From Falsiroseomonas selenitidurans (GTDB lineage: Bacteria; Pseudomonadota; Alphaproteobacteria; Acetobacterales; Acetobacteraceae), in NCBI RefSeq assembly GCF_012103215.1, contig NZ_JAAVNE010000033.1, positions 1 through 59,259 of the forward strand: 59,259 bases of DNA, given 5' to 3'. Positions 41,376-49,059 of the stretch are shown here, piece after piece (the first letter of the stretch is position 1; each line of letters begins with the position of its first letter). The translations under genes were made by a program, and so were the position numbers. The notes beneath the pieces are model-generated. The model did no database searches. It saw only the letters and a list, made by a program, of their open reading frames with translations, and was not told the DNA's origin.

Positions 41376-42756
41376 CGCCATGCAGGCCCTGACCGACCTC
41401 TGGACCCGACTGGACCTGCCGCCGGAGGCCCTGGCGCAGGTGGCGCTGAGTGGCGCGGAGCCGGCTTTGCCCTCCTCCTTCGCCATCGGCACGGCGGCGC
41501 AGGCCAGCATCGCCGCGGTGGCGCTGGCCGCCGCCGAGTTCCACCGGCTGCGCGGCGGCCCGGCGCAATCGGTGCGCGTCGCGATGCGCGACGCCGCCAT
41601 CGAGTTCCGTTCCGAACGCTATCTGCGGCTGGGCGAGGGTCCGCTGCCGGATCTATGGGACCCGATCGCCGGCCTGTATCGCTGCGCCGGCGGCTGGCTG
41701 CGCGTGCACACCAATTTCCGTCATCACCGGGACGGGCTGGTGCGCCTTCTGGGCACGGCGGACACGCGGGAGGCGGTGGCGGCGGAACTCGCCCGGCGCG
41801 ACGCGCTGGCGGTGGAACGCGAAGCCGCCGAGGCCGGGCTGGTGGTGGCGGCGCTGCGCGACCTGGCGGAGTGGGATGCCTCCGCCCCCGGCCAGGCGGT
41901 GGCGGCGGAGCCGCTGGTGGCGGTGGAGCGGATCGGCGACGCGCCGCCGCGCCTGCCCGGCCTCGGGGCCCGCCCGTTGTCCGGCATCCGGGTGCTGGAG
42001 CTGACGCGGATCATCGCCGGGCCGGTCGCCGGGCGGCTGCTGGCGGCGCATGGCGCGGCCGTGCTGCACATCACCGCCCCGCATCTGCCGCAGGTGGAAC
42101 CCCTGGTGATGGACACCGGCCGCGGCAAGCGCAGCGCCTTCCTGGACCTGCGCCGCCCCGGGGAGGCGCGGCGCTTCCGGGACCTGGCGACGCAGGCGGA
42201 TGTGGTGCTGCAATCCTACCGCCCCGGCGGGCTGGACGATCTCGGCCTGGGGGCGGCGGCGCTGGCGCGGCTGCGGCCGGGGCTGATCCATGCCTCGCTG
42301 TCCGCCTATGGCTTCACCGGCCCTTGGGCCGGGCGGCGCGGCTTCGACAGCCTGGTGCAGGCCGCCAGCGGCCTGAACCGGGCGGAGGCCGCGGCGGCCC
42401 GCAGCACGGAGCCGAAGGCGCTGCCCGCCCAGGCGCTGGACCATGCCGGCGGCACGCTGCTGGCGCTCGGCATCCTGGTGGCGCTGCTGCGGCGGGCGCG
42501 GCAGGGCGGGACCTGGCAGGTCCGCGTCTCGCTGGCCCGCACCGCGCTCTGGCTGCGGTCCCTGCCCCGGCTGCCGCAGGGCTTTGCCGCGCCGGATCCG
42601 CGCTTCGAGGAGGTGGCGGACCGCATCGAGACGGTGGAAAGCCGCTTCGGCCGCCTGGCGCTGGTGCGCCACGCGGCGCGGCTTTCCGCCACCCCGGCGG
42701 CGTGGGCGACGCCGCCCATGCCGCTGGGCTCCGATGCCCCGGTCTGGTGGGGATGA
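41365..42756 (+). CDS. Class III (CaiB/BaiF) acyl-CoA transferase
   Basis: 463 residues. The class III core begins near residue 205 with LSGIRVLELTRIIAGPVAGRLL, then DTGRGKRSAFLDL, VVLQSYRPGGLDDLG, LSAYGFTGPW, and GFDSLVQAASGL, where the catalytic Asp of the family usually lies. The first 200 residues precede the core, as in the longer, uncharacterised branch of this family in alphaproteobacteria. It would move CoA between carboxylic acids; substrates unknown. Confidence 0.88.
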   Translation: MDADAMQALTDLWTRLDLPPEALAQVALSGAEPALPSSFAIGTAAQASIAAVALAAAEFHRLRGGPAQSVRVAMRDAAIEFRSERYLRLGEGPLPDLWDPIAGLYRCAGGWLRVHTNFRHHRDGLVRLLGTADTREAVAAELARRDALAVEREAAEAGLVVAALRDLAEWDASAPGQAVAAEPLVAVERIGDAPPRLPGLGARPLSGIRVLELTRIIAGPVAGRLLAAHGAAVLHITAPHLPQVEPLVMDTGRGKRSAFLDLRRPGEARRFRDLATQADVVLQSYRPGGLDDLGLGAAALARLRPGLIHASLSAYGFTGPWAGRRGFDSLVQAASGLNRAEAAAARSTEPKALPAQALDHAGGTLLALGILVALLRRARQGGTWQVRVSLARTALWLRSLPRLPQGFAAPDPRFEEVADRIETVESRFGRLALVRHAARLSATPAAWATPPMPLGSDAPVWWG

Positions 42757-42757
42757 C

Positions 42758-42919
42758 ATGCGCTGGCTGCGCGGGCTGTTCCGGCTGCTGCGGGCCTGGG
42801 CGGAACGCTCCGCCCAGCGCCGGCTTCTCGACCAGCTTTCGGAGGCGGAGCTGAAGGACATGGGGATCACCCGCTACGATGCGGCGTGGGAGGCGCGAAA
42901 GCCCTTCTGGCGCAACTGA
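42758..42919 (+). CDS. DUF1127 small protein
   Basis: 53 residues, basic N-terminus (MRWLRGLFRLLRAWAERSAQ) and the conserved DUF1127 tail LSEAELKDMGITRYDA ... KPFWR. Such proteins are common in alphaproteobacteria; some affect RNA maturation and phosphate or carbon metabolism. The ATG is one base after the CoA-transferase stop. Confidence 0.85.
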   Translation: MRWLRGLFRLLRAWAERSAQRRLLDQLSEAELKDMGITRYDAAWEARKPFWRN

Positions 42920-42928
42920 ACCCGGGAC

Positions 42929-42943
42929 GATCGCGCCGCGATC
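42929..42943 (+). terminator. Small palindromic hairpin after the DUF1127 gene
   Basis: GATCGC-GCC-GCGATC, nine bases after the stop and without a T-run. It may only weakly attenuate transcription; the rest of 42944-43068 shows nothing recognisable. Confidence 0.25.
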
Positions 42944-43078
42944 TGCACCAGGCGCAAGCGCAGGCAGGTTGTTCCGCATCCAGCCCGTCCGCCACGCAAG
43001 GGCGGCTGGCCGCCGCCGCCCCGCTGTGGAAGCCGCCGCTTTGCTGGCATAGAGGCAGCCGGCAAAGCGGAGGCGTTG

Positions 43079-43846
43079 TTGAAAATCTGGCTGCAGCACG
43101 ACCAGGCGAGCCTGGATGCCGCGTATGACCAGCGCGTCTGGGCGCCGGACATGGCGGATTGGCTGGCGCGCTACCGCGCCGACACCGAGGCCGCGCGCGC
43201 CGCCCTGCGGCCCGCCGTGCTGTCCTACGGCCCGCATGGCTGCGACCTGTACCCGGCGCAGGGCAGGCCGCGCGGCGTGCTGCTGCACATCCATGGCGGC
43301 GCCTGGCGGGCGCAGTCGCGCGCCGATTCCGGCATTCTCGCGCCCGCCTTCTGCGCCGCAGGCTTCGAGGTGGCGGTGCCGGATTTCAGCCTGCTGCCGG
43401 CGCGCCGGCTGCCGGATGTGGTGCAGGAATTGCGCGACTGCGTCGCCTGGCTGCGGCCGCGCGGGCCGATCCACCTCTCCGGCCATTCCTCCGGCGCGCA
43501 TCTGGCCGCGGTGCTGGCGACGGAGCAGGATTTCGCCAGCGTGACGCTGGTCTCCGGCCTTTACGATCTGGAGCCGGTGCTGCTGTCCTCCCGCCGCGAC
43601 TACGTGATGTTGGATGCGGCGGAGGCGGCGGCGCTGAGCCCGCTGCGCCATGCCGCGCGCATCACGGCGCCGGTGTTCCTGGCCTGGGGCACGGCGGAAA
43701 GCCCGGAATTCATCCGCCAGTCGGCGGCGCTGGCCGCGGCGCTGCCGCAGGCCGCCTGCTTCGTGCTGCCGGGCGTGAACCACTTCGCCGCCGCCTATGC
43801 GCCGGCGCAGGGCGCGATGCACGAAGCCGTGGTGGCCGCGGCATGA
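43079..43846 (+). CDS. Alpha/beta hydrolase, arylformamidase-like
   Basis: About 255 residues from TTG 43079, which has GGAGG five bases upstream; the adjacent TTG at 43076 is too close to it. HIHGGAWRAQSRAD (oxyanion-hole HGGAW motif), the nucleophile elbow SGHSSGAHLAAVL and the late His in LPGVNHF form the triad region. The layout (KIWLQHDQASLDAAYDQR at the start, HGGAW, GHSSGAH) matches bacterial kynurenine formamidase-like hydrolases. Substrate unproven. Four-base overlap with the next gene. Confidence 0.82.
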   Translation: MKIWLQHDQASLDAAYDQRVWAPDMADWLARYRADTEAARAALRPAVLSYGPHGCDLYPAQGRPRGVLLHIHGGAWRAQSRADSGILAPAFCAAGFEVAVPDFSLLPARRLPDVVQELRDCVAWLRPRGPIHLSGHSSGAHLAAVLATEQDFASVTLVSGLYDLEPVLLSSRRDYVMLDAAEAAALSPLRHAARITAPVFLAWGTAESPEFIRQSAALAAALPQAACFVLPGVNHFAAAYAPAQGAMHEAVVAAA

Positions 43847-44226
43847 AGCCCAGCGGCGCCATCACCTTCTTCTACTACGCCGAGCTGGCGCCGGTGATCC
43901 CGTTCTATGAGCAGGTGATGGGGTTCGAGCTGTTGCAGGACCAGGGCATGGCGCGGCTGTACCGCATCGCGCCCGGCAGCCATTTCGGCATCGTCGACGG
44001 CAACAAGGGCCATCTGCGGCACCAGCCGCGCAGCGCCGCGCTACTGACCGTGCTGGTGCCGGATGTGGCCGCCTGGCATGCGCGGCTGGCGGCGGCCGGC
44101 GCGCCCAGGCTCGGCCCCGTTCAGCGCAACGCGCATCTCGAGCACTTCTTCCTGGAGGATCCCGGCGGCTATGCCATCGAGGTGCAGCGCTTCCTGGACC
44201 CGGCGGTGGCGGCGCGCTTCGCCTGA
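43843..44226 (+). CDS. VOC-family (glyoxalase/bleomycin resistance-type) protein
   Basis: 127 residues made of two beta-alpha-beta-beta-beta modules. ITFFYYAELAPVIPFYEQVMGFEL starts the first and VLVPDVAAWHARLAAAG the second, ending in FFLEDPGGYAIEVQRFLDP, where the Glu is a usual metal ligand. Substrate unknown. Coupled to the upstream hydrolase gene (ATGA). Confidence 0.85.
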   Translation: MKPSGAITFFYYAELAPVIPFYEQVMGFELLQDQGMARLYRIAPGSHFGIVDGNKGHLRHQPRSAALLTVLVPDVAAWHARLAAAGAPRLGPVQRNAHLEHFFLEDPGGYAIEVQRFLDPAVAARFA

Positions 44227-44265
44227 CGCCACCGCCCGCGCGGCCGTGGGCGTGATTGTTTCCGA

Positions 44266-44298
44266 CGGTTTCGCGCAACCCCGGCGCGAACCGCTTTT
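44266..44298 (+). terminator. Rho-independent terminator candidate
   Basis: Stem CGGTTTCGCGC / GCGCGAACCG (one bulged T) with a 7-base loop, followed by CTTTTG; 39 bases after the VOC gene stop. It separates that operon from the peroxidase-P450 cassette. Confidence 0.55.
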
Positions 44299-44301
44299 GC
44301 C

Positions 44302-44329
44302 TTGCAACGACCGGCCAGGAGGCTAGCCT
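44302..44329 (+). promoter_or_regulatory. Candidate promoter of the peroxidase-P450 cassette
   Basis: TTGCAA (44302-44307) and TAGCCT (44324-44329) with 16 bases between, right after the terminator and 31 bases before the ATG at 44360. The -10 is weak. Confidence 0.35.
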
Positions 44330-44359
44330 GCCGCCGCGCAACCGGTCGGGGGGCCGTCG

Positions 44360-45007
44360 ATGTCGAATGTCGCGGGCAAGGCCTACGGGATGAACGTCGT
44401 CACCCCGATGCGGCCGTGGAAGACCTGGATCAACCGGCTGCTGTTCATGGTGGCGCGCACCCAGCCGCAGCAGCTTGGCGGGTTGCTGGGCCTGTCCATC
44501 ATCCATTTCGCTCGCTGGGTGATGATCCGGCGCGACCAGTGGCCGGATCTCGGCCAGGGCCGGGCGCGGCTGGGCAACGACTACATGCTGTTCGTCAGCA
44601 ACTTCAACGGCACCTGGGACCAGTACATCGACGCCTTCAGCGACGGCATCCCGAACGGGCTCGACCTGTTCTGGTATTCCAGCACGAAGTACCCGGGGTC
44701 GATCCCGATCACGCCCTTCAAGGACTACATCCGCGCCAACCAGATCGACACGGACTACTACTACAACGCCACCCCCGGCGCGGCGCAGCGCGACATCAAG
44801 GCGGCGCTGCGCGTCTGGGCGGCATTGGACGGGCTGCGCGCGCAGCACGCCACGCTGCCGCCGGCCGACTTCGCCGTGGCGTTCCGGCGCGCCTTCCTGG
44901 CCGTGCAGAACGACCTGCCTTCCGCCGGCCATGCGCCAGTGGCCAGCAACGACACGCGGAATGCCGACCGGAACCGCGAGGCGCTGATCCGGCGCCCCGG
45001 CACCTGA
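44360..45007 (+). CDS. Unrecognised protein, first gene of the peroxidase-P450 cassette
   Basis: 215 residues, no signal peptide. The middle (IIHFARWVMIRR, then NDYMLFVSNFNGTWDQYIDAF and LDLFWYSSTKYPGSIP) reads like a ferredoxin-like alpha/beta fold with a conserved aromatic patch, followed by DYIRANQIDTDYYYNATPG and a helical tail. I cannot assign a family. It starts a tight four-gene run and shares its direction and spacing with the DyP peroxidase and P450, so a partner or substrate-handling role in the same pathway is likely. Confidence 0.8.
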   Translation: MSNVAGKAYGMNVVTPMRPWKTWINRLLFMVARTQPQQLGGLLGLSIIHFARWVMIRRDQWPDLGQGRARLGNDYMLFVSNFNGTWDQYIDAFSDGIPNGLDLFWYSSTKYPGSIPITPFKDYIRANQIDTDYYYNATPGAAQRDIKAALRVWAALDGLRAQHATLPPADFAVAFRRAFLAVQNDLPSAGHAPVASNDTRNADRNREALIRRPGT

Positions 45008-45020
45008 AGGAGCCCACGCC

Positions 45021-45992
45021 ATGCCGAATTTCGACGGGGGCCACTATTTCCTGACCGCGCTGATCCCGGTGCGACAGGACCTCTGCGCCGATCCGCGCAC
45101 CGATGCCACGGTGACCTCGCACCTGCATGAGCTGCGCGCGGCGCTGGCGGCGCTGCCCACTGCGCTGCAGACGCCGGCCACCGAGGCCATCGGACTGAAC
45201 AGCCCCTTCGCGCGCAGCGACCGCACCCATTTCGCCCGCTTCGCCGTGCTGGACGACGTCGCCTTCAACGGCCGCGGCCAGCGCGACCCGATCGCGGTCT
45301 CCCTCCGCCTGGCGAAGCCGCCGAGCGAGGCGGACCCGGTGGACCGGCTGCCCTGTTCCTTCCTGATCCTCGTCGTGGATTTCGACGCGCCGGATGGCAG
45401 CGATGCGGCGCTGGACGACTACTTGGCGCATCTCTGGGCGGTGATGGCGCCGGAACTGCAGGAGATCCTGCAGCATTGCGAGGGCCATGCGCGGCTGGTC
45501 GACGCGGCCGGTTTCGCCGGCCTGGTGCGCGCCTGCCAGGTGGAAACCACCATGCCCTTCAACGACTACTGGACCGGCGCACCGCCGCTGGCGCCGCTGC
45601 CGTTGAAGCGGCTGCTGGCGCCGGCGGCGCTGGGCGCGCTGGCGCTGGGCATCGGGCTGCTCGGCGCGCTGGTCGCGGCGCTGACGCCCTGGCACGCGAA
45701 GCCGTGGCTGCTGCTGGCGCTGGCCGGGCTGGTGGTGCTGCCGCTGGGGCTGTGGTGGGCCTATGCCGCCGTCATGGCGGCCGCCGCGAAGCCCTTCCCC
45801 ACGGCACCGCGCAGCGACCTGCCTTCCGTGCTGAAGGCGCTGTACCTGCAGCAGCGCTTCACGCGCTTCGCCATCGACACGCAGGGCGCCACGCCGGAGG
45901 CGCTGCACGCCGCCTTCGGCGATTTCCTTGCCGCGCACCGGCCGGAGGATGTGGCGGCGCCGACGCAGCGGCGCGGCGTGGTGAAATGCTGA
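45021..45992 (+). CDS. Unrecognised two-helix membrane protein of the peroxidase-P450 cassette
   Basis: 323 residues. A soluble N-terminal domain (about 1-190: GGHYFLTALIPVRQD, FARSDRTHFARFAVLDD, CSFLILVVDFDAPDG, VETTMPFNDYW) is followed by two membrane helices (about 200-250: LGALALGIGLLGALVAAL, LLLALAGLVVLPLGLWW) and a short soluble C-terminal part. The THFARF segment resembles HFARW in the preceding protein, hinting at related folds. AAGGAG precedes the ATG. Function unknown; it could hold the peroxidase and P450 at the membrane. Confidence 0.8.
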   Translation: MPNFDGGHYFLTALIPVRQDLCADPRTDATVTSHLHELRAALAALPTALQTPATEAIGLNSPFARSDRTHFARFAVLDDVAFNGRGQRDPIAVSLRLAKPPSEADPVDRLPCSFLILVVDFDAPDGSDAALDDYLAHLWAVMAPELQEILQHCEGHARLVDAAGFAGLVRACQVETTMPFNDYWTGAPPLAPLPLKRLLAPAALGALALGIGLLGALVAALTPWHAKPWLLLALAGLVVLPLGLWWAYAAVMAAAAKPFPTAPRSDLPSVLKALYLQQRFTRFAIDTQGATPEALHAAFGDFLAAHRPEDVAAPTQRRGVVKC

Positions 45993-46006
45993 GCGGGGAG
46001 GCGGGC

Positions 46007-47635
46007 ATGGGCGTGCAACTGGACCTGGCCGACATCCAGGGCAATGTGCTGACCGCCTATGGCAAGCTGGGCTTCCCGAAGGGGCGCTGCCTGCTGCTGA
46101 ACATCGTCGATGGTCGAGCCGGGCGCACCCTGCTGGACCTGGTGCGACCCTATGTGACGACGGCGCTGCGCTGGCCTTCCACCAAGGACGCGCCTAAGCC
46201 GGGGGCGGTGTTCCAGAAGCGGCCGCAGGTGGCGGTGAACCTCGCCTTCACCTTCTGGGGCCTGCTGGCGCTGGGCGTGCCGATCCGTTCGCTGCGCGGC
46301 ATGCCGGACGAGTTCATCGACGGCATGCCGGCGCGCGCCGACATCCTCGGCGACAATTTTCCGAAGCCCATCGAGCAGGCCTGGGACGAGGTCTGGCTGT
46401 GGCGGGAAGACCCGAAGCGCCGCGTGCATGTACTGGTCACGCTGAATGCGCAGATGAACCCTGATGGCACGCCGGTGGCGGAGCTTGATGCGCTGACGCG
46501 GCTGATCGAGGGCCATGTCGCGGCGACGCAGGGCGGCGTCCTGCTGCTGTCCGGCCATCGCGGCGCCGATCCGCGCTGGCAGGATCTGTCGGCGCTGCTG
46601 GAGCGGCAGGCCGACGGCACGGCGCAGCCGCTGCCGACCGAGCATTTCGGCTTCCTCGATGCCATCGGCGACCCGGTCTTCGCCGGGCAGCACGAAGCGT
46701 CCAAGATGGCGGAGCGCGTGCGCGGCCAGGGCAAGCTGCTGCCCGACCAGCGCTGGGCGCCGCTGGCCACCGGCGAATTCCTGCTGGGCCATCCGGATGA
46801 ATCGCAGGAGATCGCCGGCGCGCCCATGCCGCTGGATTTCAGCCGCAACGGCACCTTCATCGCCTATCGCAAGCTGCACCAGAACGTCGCCGCCTTCCGC
46901 GATGCCATCGACCGCATGGCGGTGGCCTTCGCCGGCGTGATGCAGATGCCGCACCACGAAGCCTGCGAGACTCTGCGCGCCAAGATCGCCGGCCGCTGGT
47001 CCGATCGCGTGCCGCTGATCCAGGCGCCGGATTATGCGGCCTGGCAGGCGGTGCGGCAGCGGCGGGCGGAGGCCGCGCGGCAGGGCGACGCGGCGACGCT
47101 GGCGGCGCTGGACCGGGCGCTGGTGGACTTCACCTTCCGCGACGATCCGCATGGCGCGAAATGCCCCTTCGGCTCGCATCTGCGGCGGTCCAACACGCGG
47201 GACATGATGGACCCGCTGCTGGCCTCCCCGGATCCGAAGCAGTGGAACGGCAGCGTGCTGAACAACCGCCGCCGCATCCTGCGCCGTGGCCTGCCCTATG
47301 GCGCCGCGCCGCCGGATGCGACGGGCGACGACGCCGAGCACGGCATCGTGCTGCTGGCCACCTGCGCCAGCCTGTTCCGGCAGTTCGAATTCGTGCAGCA
47401 GCAATGGATGCAGTACGGGCTGGACTTCAATGCCGGCAACGACACCTGCCCGATCATCGGCAACCACGGCGAGGCGGCGAAATTCGTCATCGCCGCGGAC
47501 CCGGCCGGCGACAAGCCGCCCTTCATCTGCGACCGCCTGCCGCAATTCGTGGAGACGCGCGGCGGCGAGTATTTCTTCGTCCCCAGCATGACCGCGCTGC
47601 GCATGATCGCCGCCGGCATCGTCGACCCGACATGA
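46007..47635 (+). CDS. DyP-type heme peroxidase
   Basis: 542 residues. ATG 46007 has GGGGAGG five bases upstream; an in-frame ATG at 45986 overlaps the previous stop. The N-terminal LDLADIQGNVLTAYG, central GTFIAYRKLHQNVAAF and CPFGSHLRRSNTRD (with the proximal heme His) are typical of the longer DyP group. The usual GXXDG distal motif is GFLDA (residues 215-219): the catalytic Asp218 is kept, the last Gly is Ala. No Tat signal, so it is probably cytosolic. Four-base overlap with the P450 gene. Confidence 0.9.
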   Translation: MGVQLDLADIQGNVLTAYGKLGFPKGRCLLLNIVDGRAGRTLLDLVRPYVTTALRWPSTKDAPKPGAVFQKRPQVAVNLAFTFWGLLALGVPIRSLRGMPDEFIDGMPARADILGDNFPKPIEQAWDEVWLWREDPKRRVHVLVTLNAQMNPDGTPVAELDALTRLIEGHVAATQGGVLLLSGHRGADPRWQDLSALLERQADGTAQPLPTEHFGFLDAIGDPVFAGQHEASKMAERVRGQGKLLPDQRWAPLATGEFLLGHPDESQEIAGAPMPLDFSRNGTFIAYRKLHQNVAAFRDAIDRMAVAFAGVMQMPHHEACETLRAKIAGRWSDRVPLIQAPDYAAWQAVRQRRAEAARQGDAATLAALDRALVDFTFRDDPHGAKCPFGSHLRRSNTRDMMDPLLASPDPKQWNGSVLNNRRRILRRGLPYGAAPPDATGDDAEHGIVLLATCASLFRQFEFVQQQWMQYGLDFNAGNDTCPIIGNHGEAAKFVIAADPAGDKPPFICDRLPQFVETRGGEYFFVPSMTALRMIAAGIVDPT

Positions 47636-48975
47636 GCCTGCCGGGCAATCTGGCCAGCGCCGCCGGCATCCGGCTCGGCATGGCGGGGGCGGCGCTGGGC
47701 GCGGCGGGGCGGCTGGCCGTGCGGGGCGGGCGGGCCTGGATGGGGGATGCGGCGGGGCGCGGCGCGCGGATCGCCGCGCTGCTGGGCGCCACGGACACGC
47801 AGCGCCAGGCCTTCGCGCTGCTGCGCGCCGTGGCGCCGAACCTGGCGCTGTCGCGCCGGCTGGTCGCCGCCTACGACAACACCGGCACCGTCATCGTCAC
47901 CCGCCATGCCGATGTGACGGAGGTGCTGGAGCGCGAGTCCGACTTCGCCGTTGTCTATGAGCCGAAGATGCGCGCCATCACCGCCGGGGAGAACTTCTTC
48001 CTCGGCATGCAGGACAGCGCCGCCTATACGCGCGACGTCGCCGCCATGCGGCTGGCCATGCGGCGTGAGGATGTGCCGCGCCTCGTCCTGCCCTTCGTGG
48101 CGCAGCGGGCGGAGGCGATCGTCGCCGGCAGCGGCGGCAGGCTCGACATGCCGCAGGACCTGACCTTGCCGGTGCTGACCGGGCTGCTCGGCCAGTACTT
48201 CGGCACGCCGGGTCCTTCCTCCGCCGAGATGGCGGCGTGGACCACGCGGATGTTCTGGTACCTCTTCGTCGATTTGAGGGGGGAGGAGGCGGTGACGCGC
48301 CCGGCGCTGGCCGCGGCGGAAGCCTGCCGTGGCTATCTGGATGGCGTGATCGCCGCGCGCAGGGCGGCGCCCGCCGGCACCGACCAGGTGCTGGACCGCT
48401 GCCTGGCCTTGCAGGCGGCAGGCGTGCCGGGGATGGACGACCTCGGCATCCGCAACAACCTGATCGGCCTGCTGATCGGGCTGGTGCCGACCCTGTCCAA
48501 GGCCTGCGTCAAGGCGCTCGATGGGCTGCTGGACCGGCCGGTGGCGCTGGCCGCCGCGCAGGCCGCCGCACGCGCCGATGACGACGCCGCGCTGGCCGCG
48601 CTGCTGTGGGAAGCGCTGCGTTTCGACCCCGTGAACCCCTTCATCTACCGCCGCGCGGTGCGGGAGACGGTGATCGCCCGCGGCACGCTGCGCGCCCGCC
48701 GCGTGCCGGAAGGGACGATGGTGCTGGCGGCCAACCTCTCCGCCATGCACGACCCGATCGCGCTGGACCGGCCGCAGGATTTCCGCGCCGGACGGGGTGC
48801 GGAGGCCTACATGCTGTGGGGCTACGGCATGCACACCTGCTTCGGCGCGCACATCAACCAGGCGGTGATCCCGCAGATGCTGAAGCCGTTGCTGCGCCGC
48901 GAGGGCCTGCGCCGCGCCGGGCCGGTGGATGGCGCGGGCACGCCCTTCCCGGTGCATTTCCCGCTGGCCTTCTGA
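47632..48975 (+). CDS. Cytochrome P450-like protein
   Basis: 447 residues. The K-helix ExxR is EALRF (about residue 328) and the heme loop is WGYGMHTCFGAHI (Cys near 404), a deviant FxxGxxxCxG with Trp and Met. The I-helix region NNLIGLLIGLVPTLSKA lacks the usual A/G-G-x-D/E-T-T oxygen-activation motif. This combination is seen in P450s that rearrange or use peroxides instead of activating oxygen. Coupled to the DyP gene by ATGA. Substrate unknown; no ferredoxin or reductase gene nearby. Confidence 0.85.
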   Translation: MSLPGNLASAAGIRLGMAGAALGAAGRLAVRGGRAWMGDAAGRGARIAALLGATDTQRQAFALLRAVAPNLALSRRLVAAYDNTGTVIVTRHADVTEVLERESDFAVVYEPKMRAITAGENFFLGMQDSAAYTRDVAAMRLAMRREDVPRLVLPFVAQRAEAIVAGSGGRLDMPQDLTLPVLTGLLGQYFGTPGPSSAEMAAWTTRMFWYLFVDLRGEEAVTRPALAAAEACRGYLDGVIAARRAAPAGTDQVLDRCLALQAAGVPGMDDLGIRNNLIGLLIGLVPTLSKACVKALDGLLDRPVALAAAQAAARADDDAALAALLWEALRFDPVNPFIYRRAVRETVIARGTLRARRVPEGTMVLAANLSAMHDPIALDRPQDFRAGRGAEAYMLWGYGMHTCFGAHINQAVIPQMLKPLLRREGLRRAGPVDGAGTPFPVHFPLAF

Positions 48976-48985
48976 GGTCACAAGC

Positions 48986-49004
48986 CCGCGACCCGTGGTT
49001 GCGG
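48986..49004 (+). terminator. Hairpin after the P450 gene
   Basis: CCGCGACC-CGT-GGTTGCGG, 8-bp stem with one G-T pair, 10 bases after the stop; no T-run. Confidence 0.3.
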
Positions 49005-49059
49005 CCGGCAGCATCTTCGCGTTGTCTCGCCGCGGGTGGAACAACGGGAGGAAGACGCC

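Noticed and set aside
48986..49004. Small RNA gene behind the P450
   Set aside because: A single short hairpin without a promoter or a conserved neighbour is not enough; listed only as a weak terminator.
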